Positions 26,520 to 34,041 of a stretch of 64,000 nt of DNA are shown piece by piece; the first letter of the stretch is position 1; every line of letters starts with the position of its first letter. The notes under the pieces are model-generated. The model was not told the DNA's origin. It saw only the letters and a program-made list of their open reading frames with translations, and ran no database searches. The stretch spans positions 1 to 64,000 of the forward strand of contig JBCAXJ010000016.1 of assembly GCA_038534135.1 (NCBI GenBank), given 5' to 3'. The position numbers and the translations under genes are program-made. Source of the DNA: Thermohalobaculum sp038534135 (GTDB lineage Bacteria > Pseudomonadota > Alphaproteobacteria > Rhodobacterales > Rhodobacteraceae).

Positions 26520-27554
26520 ATGATCGAACCAGTTCGGCCCATGAAGATCCATGTTGAAAGGATGCTGCTTTTCCTTTGGGTCGCATCGATGATGATATTT
26601 GCATCCGACGCAACGGCCGAAGACGCCATTCGTCCAGACAGCCTCGCGTTCCCGATCGACTGCGAATTGCGCGAGACATGCATCATCCAGAATTATGTCG
26701 ATCGCGATCCGGGCCCGGGCGTGGCAGACTTCACCTGCGGTCCACTGACCTATGACGGCCACAAAGGCACGGACTTCCGCTTGATCGACGACGTCGCAAT
26801 GCTGGAAGGCGTCAACGTGCTTGCGGCACTCGACGGTACGGTCATTGGACTGCGCGACGGGATGGCGGATGTGCGATGGACGCCCGAGACGGATCTGGAG
26901 GGGCGCGATTGCGGCAATGGCTTGATGGTCGAGCGCGCTGACGGTGTGTCGGTTCAGTACTGTCATTTGCGACGCGGGTCGGTCACGGTACGTTCTGGCG
27001 ACCGCGTGAGCATCGGCCAGGTCCTTGGGCAAGTCGGCCTCTCGGGTCGGAGCCAGTTTCCGCACCTGCACGTGACCGTACGCAACCCATCCGGTGCCGT
27101 ACTCGATCCGTTTGACACAAGGCTTCAGGACGCGACTTGTAAGTTCAGCGACCGCAAGGATCTTTGGGCGACGCTCGACAAAGACGACTACCAGCCGGGC
27201 GGCCTACTAAACGCAGGCTTTGCCGATCACGTCCCCGACTATGGACTGGTTCAGGCCGGAACGGCGGACCAGAGCGCGTCACTCGCCCGCGAGTCCGACG
27301 CACTGGTGATCTGGGCGAACTTCTTCGGCGTGCGAGCGGACGATGTCATCGATCTGCTTCTGACCGATCCGGCTGGCCGGGTCATCGCGCAATCATCGCA
27401 TCAGATGACCCGCAATCGAGCCCAACAATTCCGTGCAACCGGCCGCAAGCGGCGTGGCGACAGCTGGGATCCAGGGACTTACACCGGCGTGGTCGTCCTC
27501 CGCCGTGAGTACGACATCGTCAGCCAGACCGAGCATCGCCTGACCCTGGAGTGA
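26520..27554 (+). CDS. M23-family metallopeptidase (LytM-like), secreted
   Basis: A 344-residue protein with a signal peptide (LLFLWVASMMIFASDATA) and a LytM-like domain over about residues 60-190. Zinc-site motifs are HKGTDF and FPHLHV, with YCHLRRG supplying another histidine. The C-terminal 150 residues form a separate unrecognised beta-rich domain. It is probably a periplasmic peptidoglycan hydrolase. ATG 26520 was chosen; ATG 26541 is equally compatible with a signal peptide, and neither has an ideal ribosome site. Confidence 0.85.
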   Translation: MIEPVRPMKIHVERMLLFLWVASMMIFASDATAEDAIRPDSLAFPIDCELRETCIIQNYVDRDPGPGVADFTCGPLTYDGHKGTDFRLIDDVAMLEGVNVLAALDGTVIGLRDGMADVRWTPETDLEGRDCGNGLMVERADGVSVQYCHLRRGSVTVRSGDRVSIGQVLGQVGLSGRSQFPHLHVTVRNPSGAVLDPFDTRLQDATCKFSDRKDLWATLDKDDYQPGGLLNAGFADHVPDYGLVQAGTADQSASLARESDALVIWANFFGVRADDVIDLLLTDPAGRVIAQSSHQMTRNRAQQFRATGRKRRGDSWDPGTYTGVVVLRREYDIVSQTEHRLTLE

Positions 27555-27560
27555 GACCCG

Positions 27561-28082
27561 TCAGAACAGGCCGAGAAGGTTCAGATCGAAGACATAGTTC
27601 AGCGCAGCGATGCCGCCGAGCCCGATCATCCCGGCCGCGGCAAACACCACAAGCAACCTGAGCAATCGCAAAGCAGTCAGCCCAAGGCACACCGCGCCGA
27701 CGACCTGTGCGCCCTTACCCAGCGTCGTCATTTCGACCGATGGAAACAGAATACCGAAAGAGGCACCGCCGCCATAGATGCGTTCGATCTCGGCGGGGAT
27801 GCGCCACCCGACAAGCATCGCAAGCCCCGTACCGGTGATGATCAGCAGGTTCAGGATTGCGCCGAGATCCGGACGTTCGAACACGTCGGAGGTTTCGGGC
27901 CGCGCTATTCCACCAGCAGCGTCGTCGTCACTCAGTGCGGCTTGCATCTTTCGGCGCGCCAAAAGCCTCAACGACCTGAGATCGAAATAAGGAACCGTGT
28001 AGACCAAAATGGTGAGCAGGATGCACGACGCCATGAATGCTGCGTGGAGCATCGGAGCACTGAGCGTGGCATCTTCTGTCAC
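27561..28082 (-). CDS. Hypothetical membrane protein, four helices
   Basis: A 173-residue protein with hydrophobic segments near residues 12-31, 76-93, 125-142 and 145-165. The loop after the first helix is basic and then acidic. No family is recognised. It begins at GTG 28082, eight bases after GGGAGG, so translation is well supported. It is convergent with the M23 peptidase gene with a six-base gap. Confidence 0.68.
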   Translation of the reverse strand: MTEDATLSAPMLHAAFMASCILLTILVYTVPYFDLRSLRLLARRKMQAALSDDDAAGGIARPETSDVFERPDLGAILNLLIITGTGLAMLVGWRIPAEIERIYGGGASFGILFPSVEMTTLGKGAQVVGAVCLGLTALRLLRLLVVFAAAGMIGLGGIAALNYVFDLNLLGLF

Positions 28083-28148
28083 CTAACCGTCCTCCCCCAC
28101 CGGAGATAGCCCGGCCACCAAAACGCGAGAACGACTCCCGAGGACAAG

Positions 28149-28415
28149 CTACCTGCGTCCGCGGGCACCGCCGCGCCGCTTCGGTGCCGGAGGCTCCTCA
28201 ATGGCCTCACGCAGGGTCAGGGTCATCGGATGATCGGAAGGTTCACTTGCGAACTTCTTGAGCATCGCATTCACGGCGTCGCGCATCTCGAAACGCTCTC
28301 GTTGCTGCAGAACCCAATCCAGAAAGATCGTCCGGCAATCCTCGCGTCCGATACCGTCTATCCGATAAGCCTCGCGTATCAATCCGGCGGGGTCGTATGC
28401 ATCCTGCTCTGCCAT
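28149..28415 (-). CDS. Hypothetical small soluble protein with basic tail
   Basis: An 88-residue protein counted from ATG 28415 (MAEQDAYDPAGLIREAYRIDG). The core includes IGREDCRTIFLDWVLQ and DHPMTLTLREAI and ends in PKRRGGARGRR, a basic tail that could bind nucleic acid. The frame is open to 28529, adding 38 residues, but that part looks unlike the rest. I think similar unannotated proteins occur in Rhodobacterales, but this is from memory only. No function is proposed. Confidence 0.55.
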   Translation of the reverse strand: MAEQDAYDPAGLIREAYRIDGIGREDCRTIFLDWVLQQRERFEMRDAVNAMLKKFASEPSDHPMTLTLREAIEEPPAPKRRGGARGRR

Positions 28416-28860
28416 ATAGCCGGAGTTAAGATACACAGATCCACAGGCAAGTCTGGACGCGACATATGACGGCTCAATCTGCCAGTCTGATGGATGTACG
28501 CTCCGCAGTTCGATTGGATGTGGCAGCATATGGATAGATCGACGCCGCTCTCCCCGCGTATGCGTAAGACCTGACTCTCACAGGAACAAGCAATGCCACC
28601 GCAGTGTAGACTGTCGTCGCACCGCTGATTGCTCCCGGCGCTCAGGAACACTTACGGTGACGCCATCAGGACGGACGCCGTCCAGGAACTGCCCGCTTTC
28701 ACGCTCCAGTTTAACAGCGCGGAGCATCAGGTTCGCGACATCGCAAGCAGCGCAGCGGCATTCGAAACGGCGTTCGTCCACACACGGTCAGATCACTCAA
28801 ACCGTAGAAAGGCGGCCTGCATGGTTCCGCCCTTCGGGTTTCGATCTCCCAGAGCCCGGT
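28416..28860 (-). other. Intergenic stretch without a supported gene
   Basis: About 445 bases. A 67-codon minus-strand frame (28578-28781, GTG start) encodes a cysteine-containing segment (FECRCAACDVANLML) that might be a remnant of a zinc-binding protein, but it has no ribosome site. Nothing else is recognised. Confidence 0.4.
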
Positions 28861-30090
28861 TCAATCCGACAGAGCTGAGTACACCCAGTTGCGCGTAACC
28901 CCGGTGTAGTGGACCCGGTTCGCAGGATCCTGAATCATGAAGATGGCGAACAAGTCCCTCGCCGGATCGATCCAGAAGTACGTTCCCGCATAGCCGCGCC
29001 AGAAGAAATCACCGACCGATCCCGGGTAAGGCCCGTCTTCGGTCAGCCGGACCCCGAAGCCCAGCCCAAAGCCGTAGGCCCTGGACGGATAATACCAGCG
29101 CATGTCGACGCCCTCGATCTGGTTCTGCGTCATCTCATGGAGGCTCATCGGCGAGATTACGCGCACACCATTCAGGGATCCGCGATTTCGCAGCATCATC
29201 GCGAACTTCATGTAATCCTCGATGGTCGAGGTCAGCCCGCCGCCACCCGACAGCATCGGCTTGGCTTCGGTCACATCGAAAAGCCCCGGCTCAATCGGCT
29301 GTGCAATCCGTCCTTCCTCTGACGGGTTCTGGTAGAACATGGTGTCTTTCATACCCAACGGGTCGAAGATCCGCTGCTCCAGAATCGCATCCAATGGTTG
29401 ACCGGCAGCGATCTCCATAACGTGGCCCAACACATCGGTAGACCGACCATAGTGCCAGCCGGTCCCAGGATCGAAGCGCAGCGGCAGTGCCGCCATCTTT
29501 TCCGAGAAGACATCCAGATCGATATCAGCCGACGCGACGTCCGCATCCTTGTAGAGTTGTCCGAGTGGACCGGAGTCGAACACACCATAGATCTGACCGG
29601 ATGTGTGCCTCAGCAGATCGCGGATGGTCACATCGGTGGTTGCCGGACGCGATCCGTCGTCCTTGATCATGAAACTCTCGCCCGCCTGTTGAAAGACCGA
29701 CTGATTGGAAAACTCCGGCAGATAGGCTGCGACCGGATCATCCAGCCCCATCAGACCGTCCTCGATCATCGACATCGCAGCGACACTGACAATCGGCTTG
29801 GTCATGGAGTAAATCCGAAAGATCGTCTCGGCACTCATCGGCGTTGTGTCCTCGGGACCCTGCTGGCCCGTTGCCTCGAAGAATCCGATCTTGCCCTTGC
29901 GGCCGATCAGCATGACCGCACCCGGAACGCGCCCGTCAGCCACGTCCTTTTGCAAAGCGGCGCGGACTTCCTCGAGCTTGGCCGGATCAAGCCCAATCGA
30001 CGCCGGATCCACCACGGTGATCTCGGCCGACGCCGGGATACTCAAGACAAGCGCAACCGCAGTGCCGAGCCCCGTCAGCAAACGTCTCAT
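28861..30090 (-). CDS. Beta-lactamase-family serine hydrolase (class C-like)
   Basis: A 409-residue exported protein of the class C beta-lactamase/esterase fold. The signal peptide is MRRLLTGLGTAVALVLSIPASA. The nucleophile motif SxxK is SMTK near residue 98 and the tyrosine motif is likely WHYGRSTD. Most such proteins are esterases or D-amino-acid peptidases rather than true beta-lactamases. ATG 30090 lies seven bases from GGAGG, so the five-residue upstream extension is excluded. Confidence 0.88.
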   Translation of the reverse strand: MRRLLTGLGTAVALVLSIPASAEITVVDPASIGLDPAKLEEVRAALQKDVADGRVPGAVMLIGRKGKIGFFEATGQQGPEDTTPMSAETIFRIYSMTKPIVSVAAMSMIEDGLMGLDDPVAAYLPEFSNQSVFQQAGESFMIKDDGSRPATTDVTIRDLLRHTSGQIYGVFDSGPLGQLYKDADVASADIDLDVFSEKMAALPLRFDPGTGWHYGRSTDVLGHVMEIAAGQPLDAILEQRIFDPLGMKDTMFYQNPSEEGRIAQPIEPGLFDVTEAKPMLSGGGGLTSTIEDYMKFAMMLRNRGSLNGVRVISPMSLHEMTQNQIEGVDMRWYYPSRAYGFGLGFGVRLTEDGPYPGSVGDFFWRGYAGTYFWIDPARDLFAIFMIQDPANRVHYTGVTRNWVYSALSD

Positions 30091-30271
30091 GACGCGTCCT
30101 CCCAATTTGTGTTTATATGGGACAGATTTTGGGAGAGCTTGCGCGATATGGCAAGCTCAAGTCCGAATCATCCGACGCGCGCGGCCCATGATCAGATCAG
30201 GGATCCGCCGCTGTTTCGACTCACGATGCAGCAGAAGTCCGTCTTCGCGGTTGCGAACGAAGGCGCCAGCC

Positions 30272-31018
30272 CTAGGAGGCCAGCTTTTCCATCACCTCAT
30301 CCGACATCTCGAAATTGGCCGTGACGTTCTGTACGTCGTCGTCGTCCTCAAGGGTCGAGATCAGTTTCATCAGTGTGGCGCCGGAATTCTCGTCAACCTC
30401 GGTCAGGGTCTGGGGCTTCCAAACGAGCTTGGTCGACTCAGCCTCGCCAAGCACGCCTTCCAGCGCGTTCGAGACATCGTTCAAATCCGTCGCCTCGGTG
30501 TAAATGACGTGACCATCGTCCGAACTTTCTACATCCTCGGCTCCGGCCTCGATCGCTGCTTCCATGATCGAGTCTTCGTCACCTGCCGCGGCAGGATAGA
30601 GAATCTGTCCCTTGCGGTCGAACATGAAGCTGACCGAGCCGGTCTCGGCAAGGTTTCCGCCGTTCTTGCCGAAGGTTGAGCGCACGTTCGATGCGGTCCG
30701 ATTGCGGTTGTCCGTCATCGCCTCGACGATCACGGCAACGCCGCCCGGACCATACCCCTCGTAACGAATCTCCTCGTAATCCTCGCCACCTGCGGCTTGA
30801 GATTTGTCGATTGCGCGCTGGATGACGTCCTTTGGAACCGAGTTCGTCTTTGCTTCCTTCACGGCCAAGCGCAGACGCGGGTTCTTTTCGGGATCGGGGT
30901 CGCCCATCTTCGCCGCGACGGTAATCTCCTTGGCAAGCTTCGAGAACAGCTTCGAACGCGCCGCGTCCTGGCGTCCCTTACGGTGCTGAATATTCGCCCA
31001 TTTGGAGTGGCCGGCCAT
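30272..31018 (-). CDS. YebC/PmpR-family regulator
   Basis: A 248-residue protein of the YebC family. It begins MAGHSKWANIQHRKGRQD, with PEKNPRLRLAVKEAKTNSVPKDVIQRAIDK, GYGPGGVAVIVEAMTDNRNRTASNVRS and a C-terminal domain. Members are described as transcription regulators, and more recently as ribosome-associated factors that relieve stalling at proline-rich sequences. GAGG precedes the ATG. It heads or ends a run of minus-strand housekeeping genes. Confidence 0.95.
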   Translation of the reverse strand: MAGHSKWANIQHRKGRQDAARSKLFSKLAKEITVAAKMGDPDPEKNPRLRLAVKEAKTNSVPKDVIQRAIDKSQAAGGEDYEEIRYEGYGPGGVAVIVEAMTDNRNRTASNVRSTFGKNGGNLAETGSVSFMFDRKGQILYPAAAGDEDSIMEAAIEAGAEDVESSDDGHVIYTEATDLNDVSNALEGVLGEAESTKLVWKPQTLTEVDENSGATLMKLISTLEDDDDVQNVTANFEMSDEVMEKLAS

Positions 31019-31047
31019 GGCTCACCTCATGTCAGTCGTTGTTGTCT

Positions 31048-31434
31048 TCAGATGTCGGGCTGCCCGATCCCGGCGTAGCGGCATTTTGTGACCACCTGGA
31101 ACGTACCCAGAGTTGGCAGGAAGCGGATCGGACTCTGGTTTGGAAACCGTCCCAACAGCAGGTCGTCCGGGTACATCTCGCCCGTCTTGCAGATCTTGCC
31201 GCCGACCCCGGTCTTGATCAGTTCCAGAACCGCCTCGCGATCGTTTTCGGTCAACGAGTAGGTCGGGTTGGTCACCCGCGTGAAATAGGTGAAGTCGAGC
31301 GGGTCGGATTGGACGCGCACCAGATAGGTTTTGCCATCCTGAGTCATCTCGAAGTTCTGGCGCGGCCAGAATTCCTCAAGCGGTGCATCGCAGGCGGCAA
31401 GCGCCAGCAAAACGAGGGGCATAAAGCGTTTCAT
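31048..31434 (-). CDS. Putative lipoprotein
   Basis: A 128-residue lipoprotein with signal sequence MKRFMPLVLLALAACDAP; the lipobox cysteine is residue 15. The mature part includes KTYLVRVQSDPLDFTYFTRVTNP and two later cysteines. No family is recognised. The start ATG 31434 is seven bases from CGGAG; the extra nine codons upstream lack support. Confidence 0.72.
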   Translation of the reverse strand: MKRFMPLVLLALAACDAPLEEFWPRQNFEMTQDGKTYLVRVQSDPLDFTYFTRVTNPTYSLTENDREAVLELIKTGVGGKICKTGEMYPDDLLLGRFPNQSPIRFLPTLGTFQVVTKCRYAGIGQPDI

Positions 31435-31500
31435 CGGCAAGCTCCGGTCAGGTTGGGCCATTCAATAGTGCGACCGCCCAGCAAAGGCAATTCCCGGCAC

Positions 31501-32316
31501 TCACTCAACGCCCGAGGTTTGCAGCACGCCGCCCGAACGGAACGGAGCAATCGATGTTGCGGTCCCGGTCTTGTCGTCGGTTTCAACCAAAACGCCCGAC
31601 AGCGTCACGGGTCCAAGCGCGGGTTCAAACCTGCCGGCGGCCATACCGGTTATGAACCGTTTCAATGGCTCGACTTTATCCATCCCGATGACCGAGTTGT
31701 AGTCGCCACACATGCCTGCGTCCGACATATAGGCCGCACCCTTGGGCAAGATCATCGCATCCGCGGTCGGCACGTGGGTATGCGTGCCGACGACCAAAGA
31801 CGCACGGCCATCGCACCAGTGGCCGACGCCCATTTTTTCGGACGTCGCTTCTGCGTGGATCTCGACAATCGACGCTTGAACCGTTCCGCCAAGCGAATGC
31901 AATTTCAGAGCGGCATCCAGCGCCGAGAACGGGTCGTCAAAGGGCCGGTTCATGAAGACCCTGCCAAGGGCAACGCAGACAGCAACCTTGCGCCCACGCG
32001 TCGCCTCGAACACCCCTGCCCCGCGCCCCGGCGCGTTCCTCGCAAAGTTCAGTGGACGCAGGATGCGTGGCTCGCTCTCGATAAAGGTCAGCATGTCCTT
32101 CTGATCGAAGGCGTGATCACCCAGTGTCAGCACATCCGCACCGGCCGCCAGCAATTCCTTGGCGATTGGGCCGGTCATGCCGAAACCGGACGCCGAGTTC
32201 TCGGCATTGACGACGATGAAATCCAGCTTCAGCGTTTCGCGTAGGCCAGGCAAGGCATCGATGACAGCCGTCCGTCCGGCACGCCCAACGATGTCCCCCA
32301 GGAACAGCAGCTTCAT
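31501..32316 (-). CDS. YmdB-type metallophosphoesterase (TIGR00282)
   Basis: A 271-residue metallophosphoesterase of the YmdB group, which in Bacillus acts as a 2',3'-cyclic nucleotide phosphodiesterase affecting RNA metabolism. MKLLFLGDIVGRAGR, VVNAENSASGFG, LTLGDHAFDQKD, and VGTHTHVPTADA carry the metal ligands. ATG 32316 overlaps the stop of the 5-FTHF cyclo-ligase gene (ATGA). The much longer open frame upstream merely shadows that gene. Confidence 0.92.
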   Translation of the reverse strand: MKLLFLGDIVGRAGRTAVIDALPGLRETLKLDFIVVNAENSASGFGMTGPIAKELLAAGADVLTLGDHAFDQKDMLTFIESEPRILRPLNFARNAPGRGAGVFEATRGRKVAVCVALGRVFMNRPFDDPFSALDAALKLHSLGGTVQASIVEIHAEATSEKMGVGHWCDGRASLVVGTHTHVPTADAMILPKGAAYMSDAGMCGDYNSVIGMDKVEPLKRFITGMAAGRFEPALGPVTLSGVLVETDDKTGTATSIAPFRSGGVLQTSGVE

Positions 32317-32903
32317 GCAGCGCTCTCCGCCCGGACCCGGATCAGGCCATGTTCGGTGACGATCCCGTCCAGACGTTGGTCCGTGGGCTCGATCGGTACG
32401 GTGTCGATCTCTTGCGCCGCATAGGCGTATCCAAATGCTCGCACCCGTCGCTTGGAACGCAGGCCTTCCAGCGTGCGGTCGTAGAAGCCGCCGCCATACC
32501 CGAGGCGCCAGCCCTGTCGGTCGAAGCCGACAAGGGGGGCGATCACAAGGTCCGGGATAAATTCGTGCGTCTCTACCGGCACCCGCGCACCGAACGGGCC
32601 ATCCTGCATCTGGACATCGGGCCACCATTCGAAGAACCGCAATGGCAATCCCGCCCCCTCGATCACGGGGACGACGATCCGATGCCCGGCGCGATGGAGT
32701 ACGTTCATCAGAGGAAGCACATCCAGTTCAGTGCGGATCGGGCAGTAGCCGGATACGACCTGAACACCGGTCAGTAGTCGAGACGCAAGGAAGTGATCGC
32801 GGGCGGCGTCGGCCTTTTCGGCTGCCATGTCCAAATGCGCGGCCTTGCGCCTCGCGAATAAAGCCTTGCGCAGATCCTGCTTGGTCGTGGGAAGATCGCT
32901 CAT
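32313..32903 (-). CDS. 5-formyltetrahydrofolate cyclo-ligase
   Basis: A 196-residue enzyme (YgfA type) converting 5-formyl-THF to 5,10-methenyl-THF with ATP. The C-terminal motif RLGYGGGFYDRTLEGL is diagnostic, and the N-terminal KQDLRKALFARRKA is the usual helix. The start lies directly after a small hairpin and lacks a clear ribosome site. It sits downstream of 6S RNA, an arrangement seen across proteobacteria. Confidence 0.94.
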   Translation of the reverse strand: MSDLPTTKQDLRKALFARRKAAHLDMAAEKADAARDHFLASRLLTGVQVVSGYCPIRTELDVLPLMNVLHRAGHRIVVPVIEGAGLPLRFFEWWPDVQMQDGPFGARVPVETHEFIPDLVIAPLVGFDRQGWRLGYGGGFYDRTLEGLRSKRRVRAFGYAYAAQEIDTVPIEPTDQRLDGIVTEHGLIRVRAESAA

Positions 32904-32905
32904 TC

Positions 32906-32923
32906 ATGCCCGCATAAGGGCAT
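32906..32923 (-). promoter_or_regulatory. Hairpin immediately upstream of the cyclo-ligase start
   Basis: A six-bp perfect inverted repeat ATGCCC/GGGCAT with a six-base loop ends two bases before the ATG. It may mark the 3' boundary of 6S processing or modulate initiation. Confidence 0.35.
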
Positions 32924-32937
32924 CACGCCCGGTGAGC

Positions 32938-33115
32938 AAGGGTGGCGGGCCCATCGCAACCGTGGGGCTTCAGATCCTCGCGAGCCTGGAAAACCAGGTG
33001 GGTGCCAGGTGCGATAGGCCACGACCAGTCACAGAGCCAGCTCCCGCGAGAAAAATTAGGCCACCAGGAAACTGTTCCCTCACGGGAAGGACAGCACCCG
33101 CCGGGAAACTACATA
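32938..33115 (-). ncRNA. ssrS: 6S RNA
   Basis: About 178 bases, boundaries approximate, on the minus strand between zapA and the cyclo-ligase gene, the usual place for 6S RNA. Hand folding gives outer stem GGCGGG/CCCGCC, a GTGG/CCAC stem, a central bubble (CCTAATTTTT against GATCTGAAGC), then an inner stem CTCGC/GCGAG, GAGC/GCTC and TGG/CCA. A long hairpin with a central open bubble that mimics a melted promoter is the hallmark of this RNA polymerase-binding regulator. Confidence 0.75.
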
Positions 33116-33156
33116 GCGCTGGGACGTAAACATTTGAAGAGGCATAGCGTCCGCTG

Positions 33157-33522
33157 TCAGGCAACACCTTGAATCCGGCCCACCAGCACCTCGATCCGAT
33201 CGGACAATGCGTCCAGGTTTGCGGCAATCTGTGCCTCGCGCTCGGGGCTCATTCCATTCTGTTGTGGCTTCGCACCCGCTTCCGCCTCACCGGCACGGAC
33301 TTCGGCCCCGCGCAGAGCCTCCTCGGTCTCGGCAAGCTTGTCCGCCAGCATCAGGGTGGTCATCAACAACAAACGGGTTTCGGAAACCGTACCCATCTGC
33401 CCGGCCAACGCCGTTGCCTCTCGGTTGATCCGGTTTCCAAGCTCGGCGACCCGCGCCTCTTCCCCGTCGCCACATCCAACGCGGTAGGTTCGACCGGCAA
33501 CCTCGACGCTGACCTCAGGCAT
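33157..33522 (-). CDS. zapA: Cell division protein ZapA
   Basis: A 121-residue FtsZ-ring stabiliser. The N-terminal PEVSVEVAGRTYRVGCGDGEE, the segment RVAELGNRINREATALAGQ and the helix ETRLLLMTTLMLADKLAE are typical; a coiled coil follows. The start is ATG 33522 with GAGG upstream; the longer open frame encodes a cysteine-rich shadow of the neighbouring gene. It overlaps the DUF4164 gene by eight bases. Confidence 0.9.
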   Translation of the reverse strand: MPEVSVEVAGRTYRVGCGDGEEARVAELGNRINREATALAGQMGTVSETRLLLMTTLMLADKLAETEEALRGAEVRAGEAEAGAKPQQNGMSPEREAQIAANLDALSDRIEVLVGRIQGVA

Positions 33523-33793
33523 GGCTGGGCACCTCTTGATCCACAGCCCCGCGCAGGTCCCGCAGAGCCTCACGCACGGCCTCGGCCGCTTCGGCACGCA
33601 GTTGTGCGTCCTCTTTGGCGCGGCGGCGCAGCACTTGCACCTCGCCTGCAAGTTCGTCTCGCTCGGACTTGATCGCGGCCCCGTCTGGCGTGACCTGGGT
33701 CGCGTCGCCCGCCGCTGACATGTCGTCGACGGCGGTCTCGAGCTCCGAGATCAGACCATCAAGCCGCTGTACTGCATCCAGTAATTTGCTCAT
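33515..33793 (-). CDS. DUF4164-like coiled-coil protein
   Basis: A 92-residue, mostly coiled-coil protein (LLDAVQRLDGLISELETAVDDM, then KSERDELAGEVQVLRRRAKEDAQ). This pattern and the place before zapA fit DUF4164, a small alphaproteobacterial family. A role in division similar to ZapB is an inference from position and coiled-coil form. ATG 33793 was chosen from where the coiled coil begins; upstream residues are an unrelated frame. Confidence 0.72.
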   Translation of the reverse strand: MSKLLDAVQRLDGLISELETAVDDMSAAGDATQVTPDGAAIKSERDELAGEVQVLRRRAKEDAQLRAEAAEAVREALRDLRGAVDQEVPSHA

Positions 33794-34041
33794 GAGAGCC
33801 TGCTCTCCTCTCTGTCGCGCGGAGATCCTTCGTTGTCCCGCGTCGCATGTGCCCGCGAATCGTCGCTTTCTGCGGCCTTCTGAGTGGAATCTAACCGCAG
33901 AGGCCGGTTTCGCGCAATCTGCCGCTGGTAATCCAGCTTGACCCGTCCCAGCACGATCAGCATGGTCCGCCGCAATCAAGATATCGGAAGGCCGATTCCC
34001 GAGCGTTCGCCGCACGGAGTCAGGCGGGGAAAGGACGGGGC

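Noticed and set aside
28629..28898. 89-codon plus-strand frame in the gap before the serine hydrolase
   Set aside because: It runs into the 3' end of a real minus-strand gene and has no start signal or similarity.
33790..33975. 61-codon minus-strand frame whose stop overlaps the DUF4164 start (ATGA)
   Set aside because: The ATGA overlap is suggestive, but the protein is basic, low-complexity and without hydrophobic or conserved segments, and the region should hold divergent promoters. Not supported enough to call.
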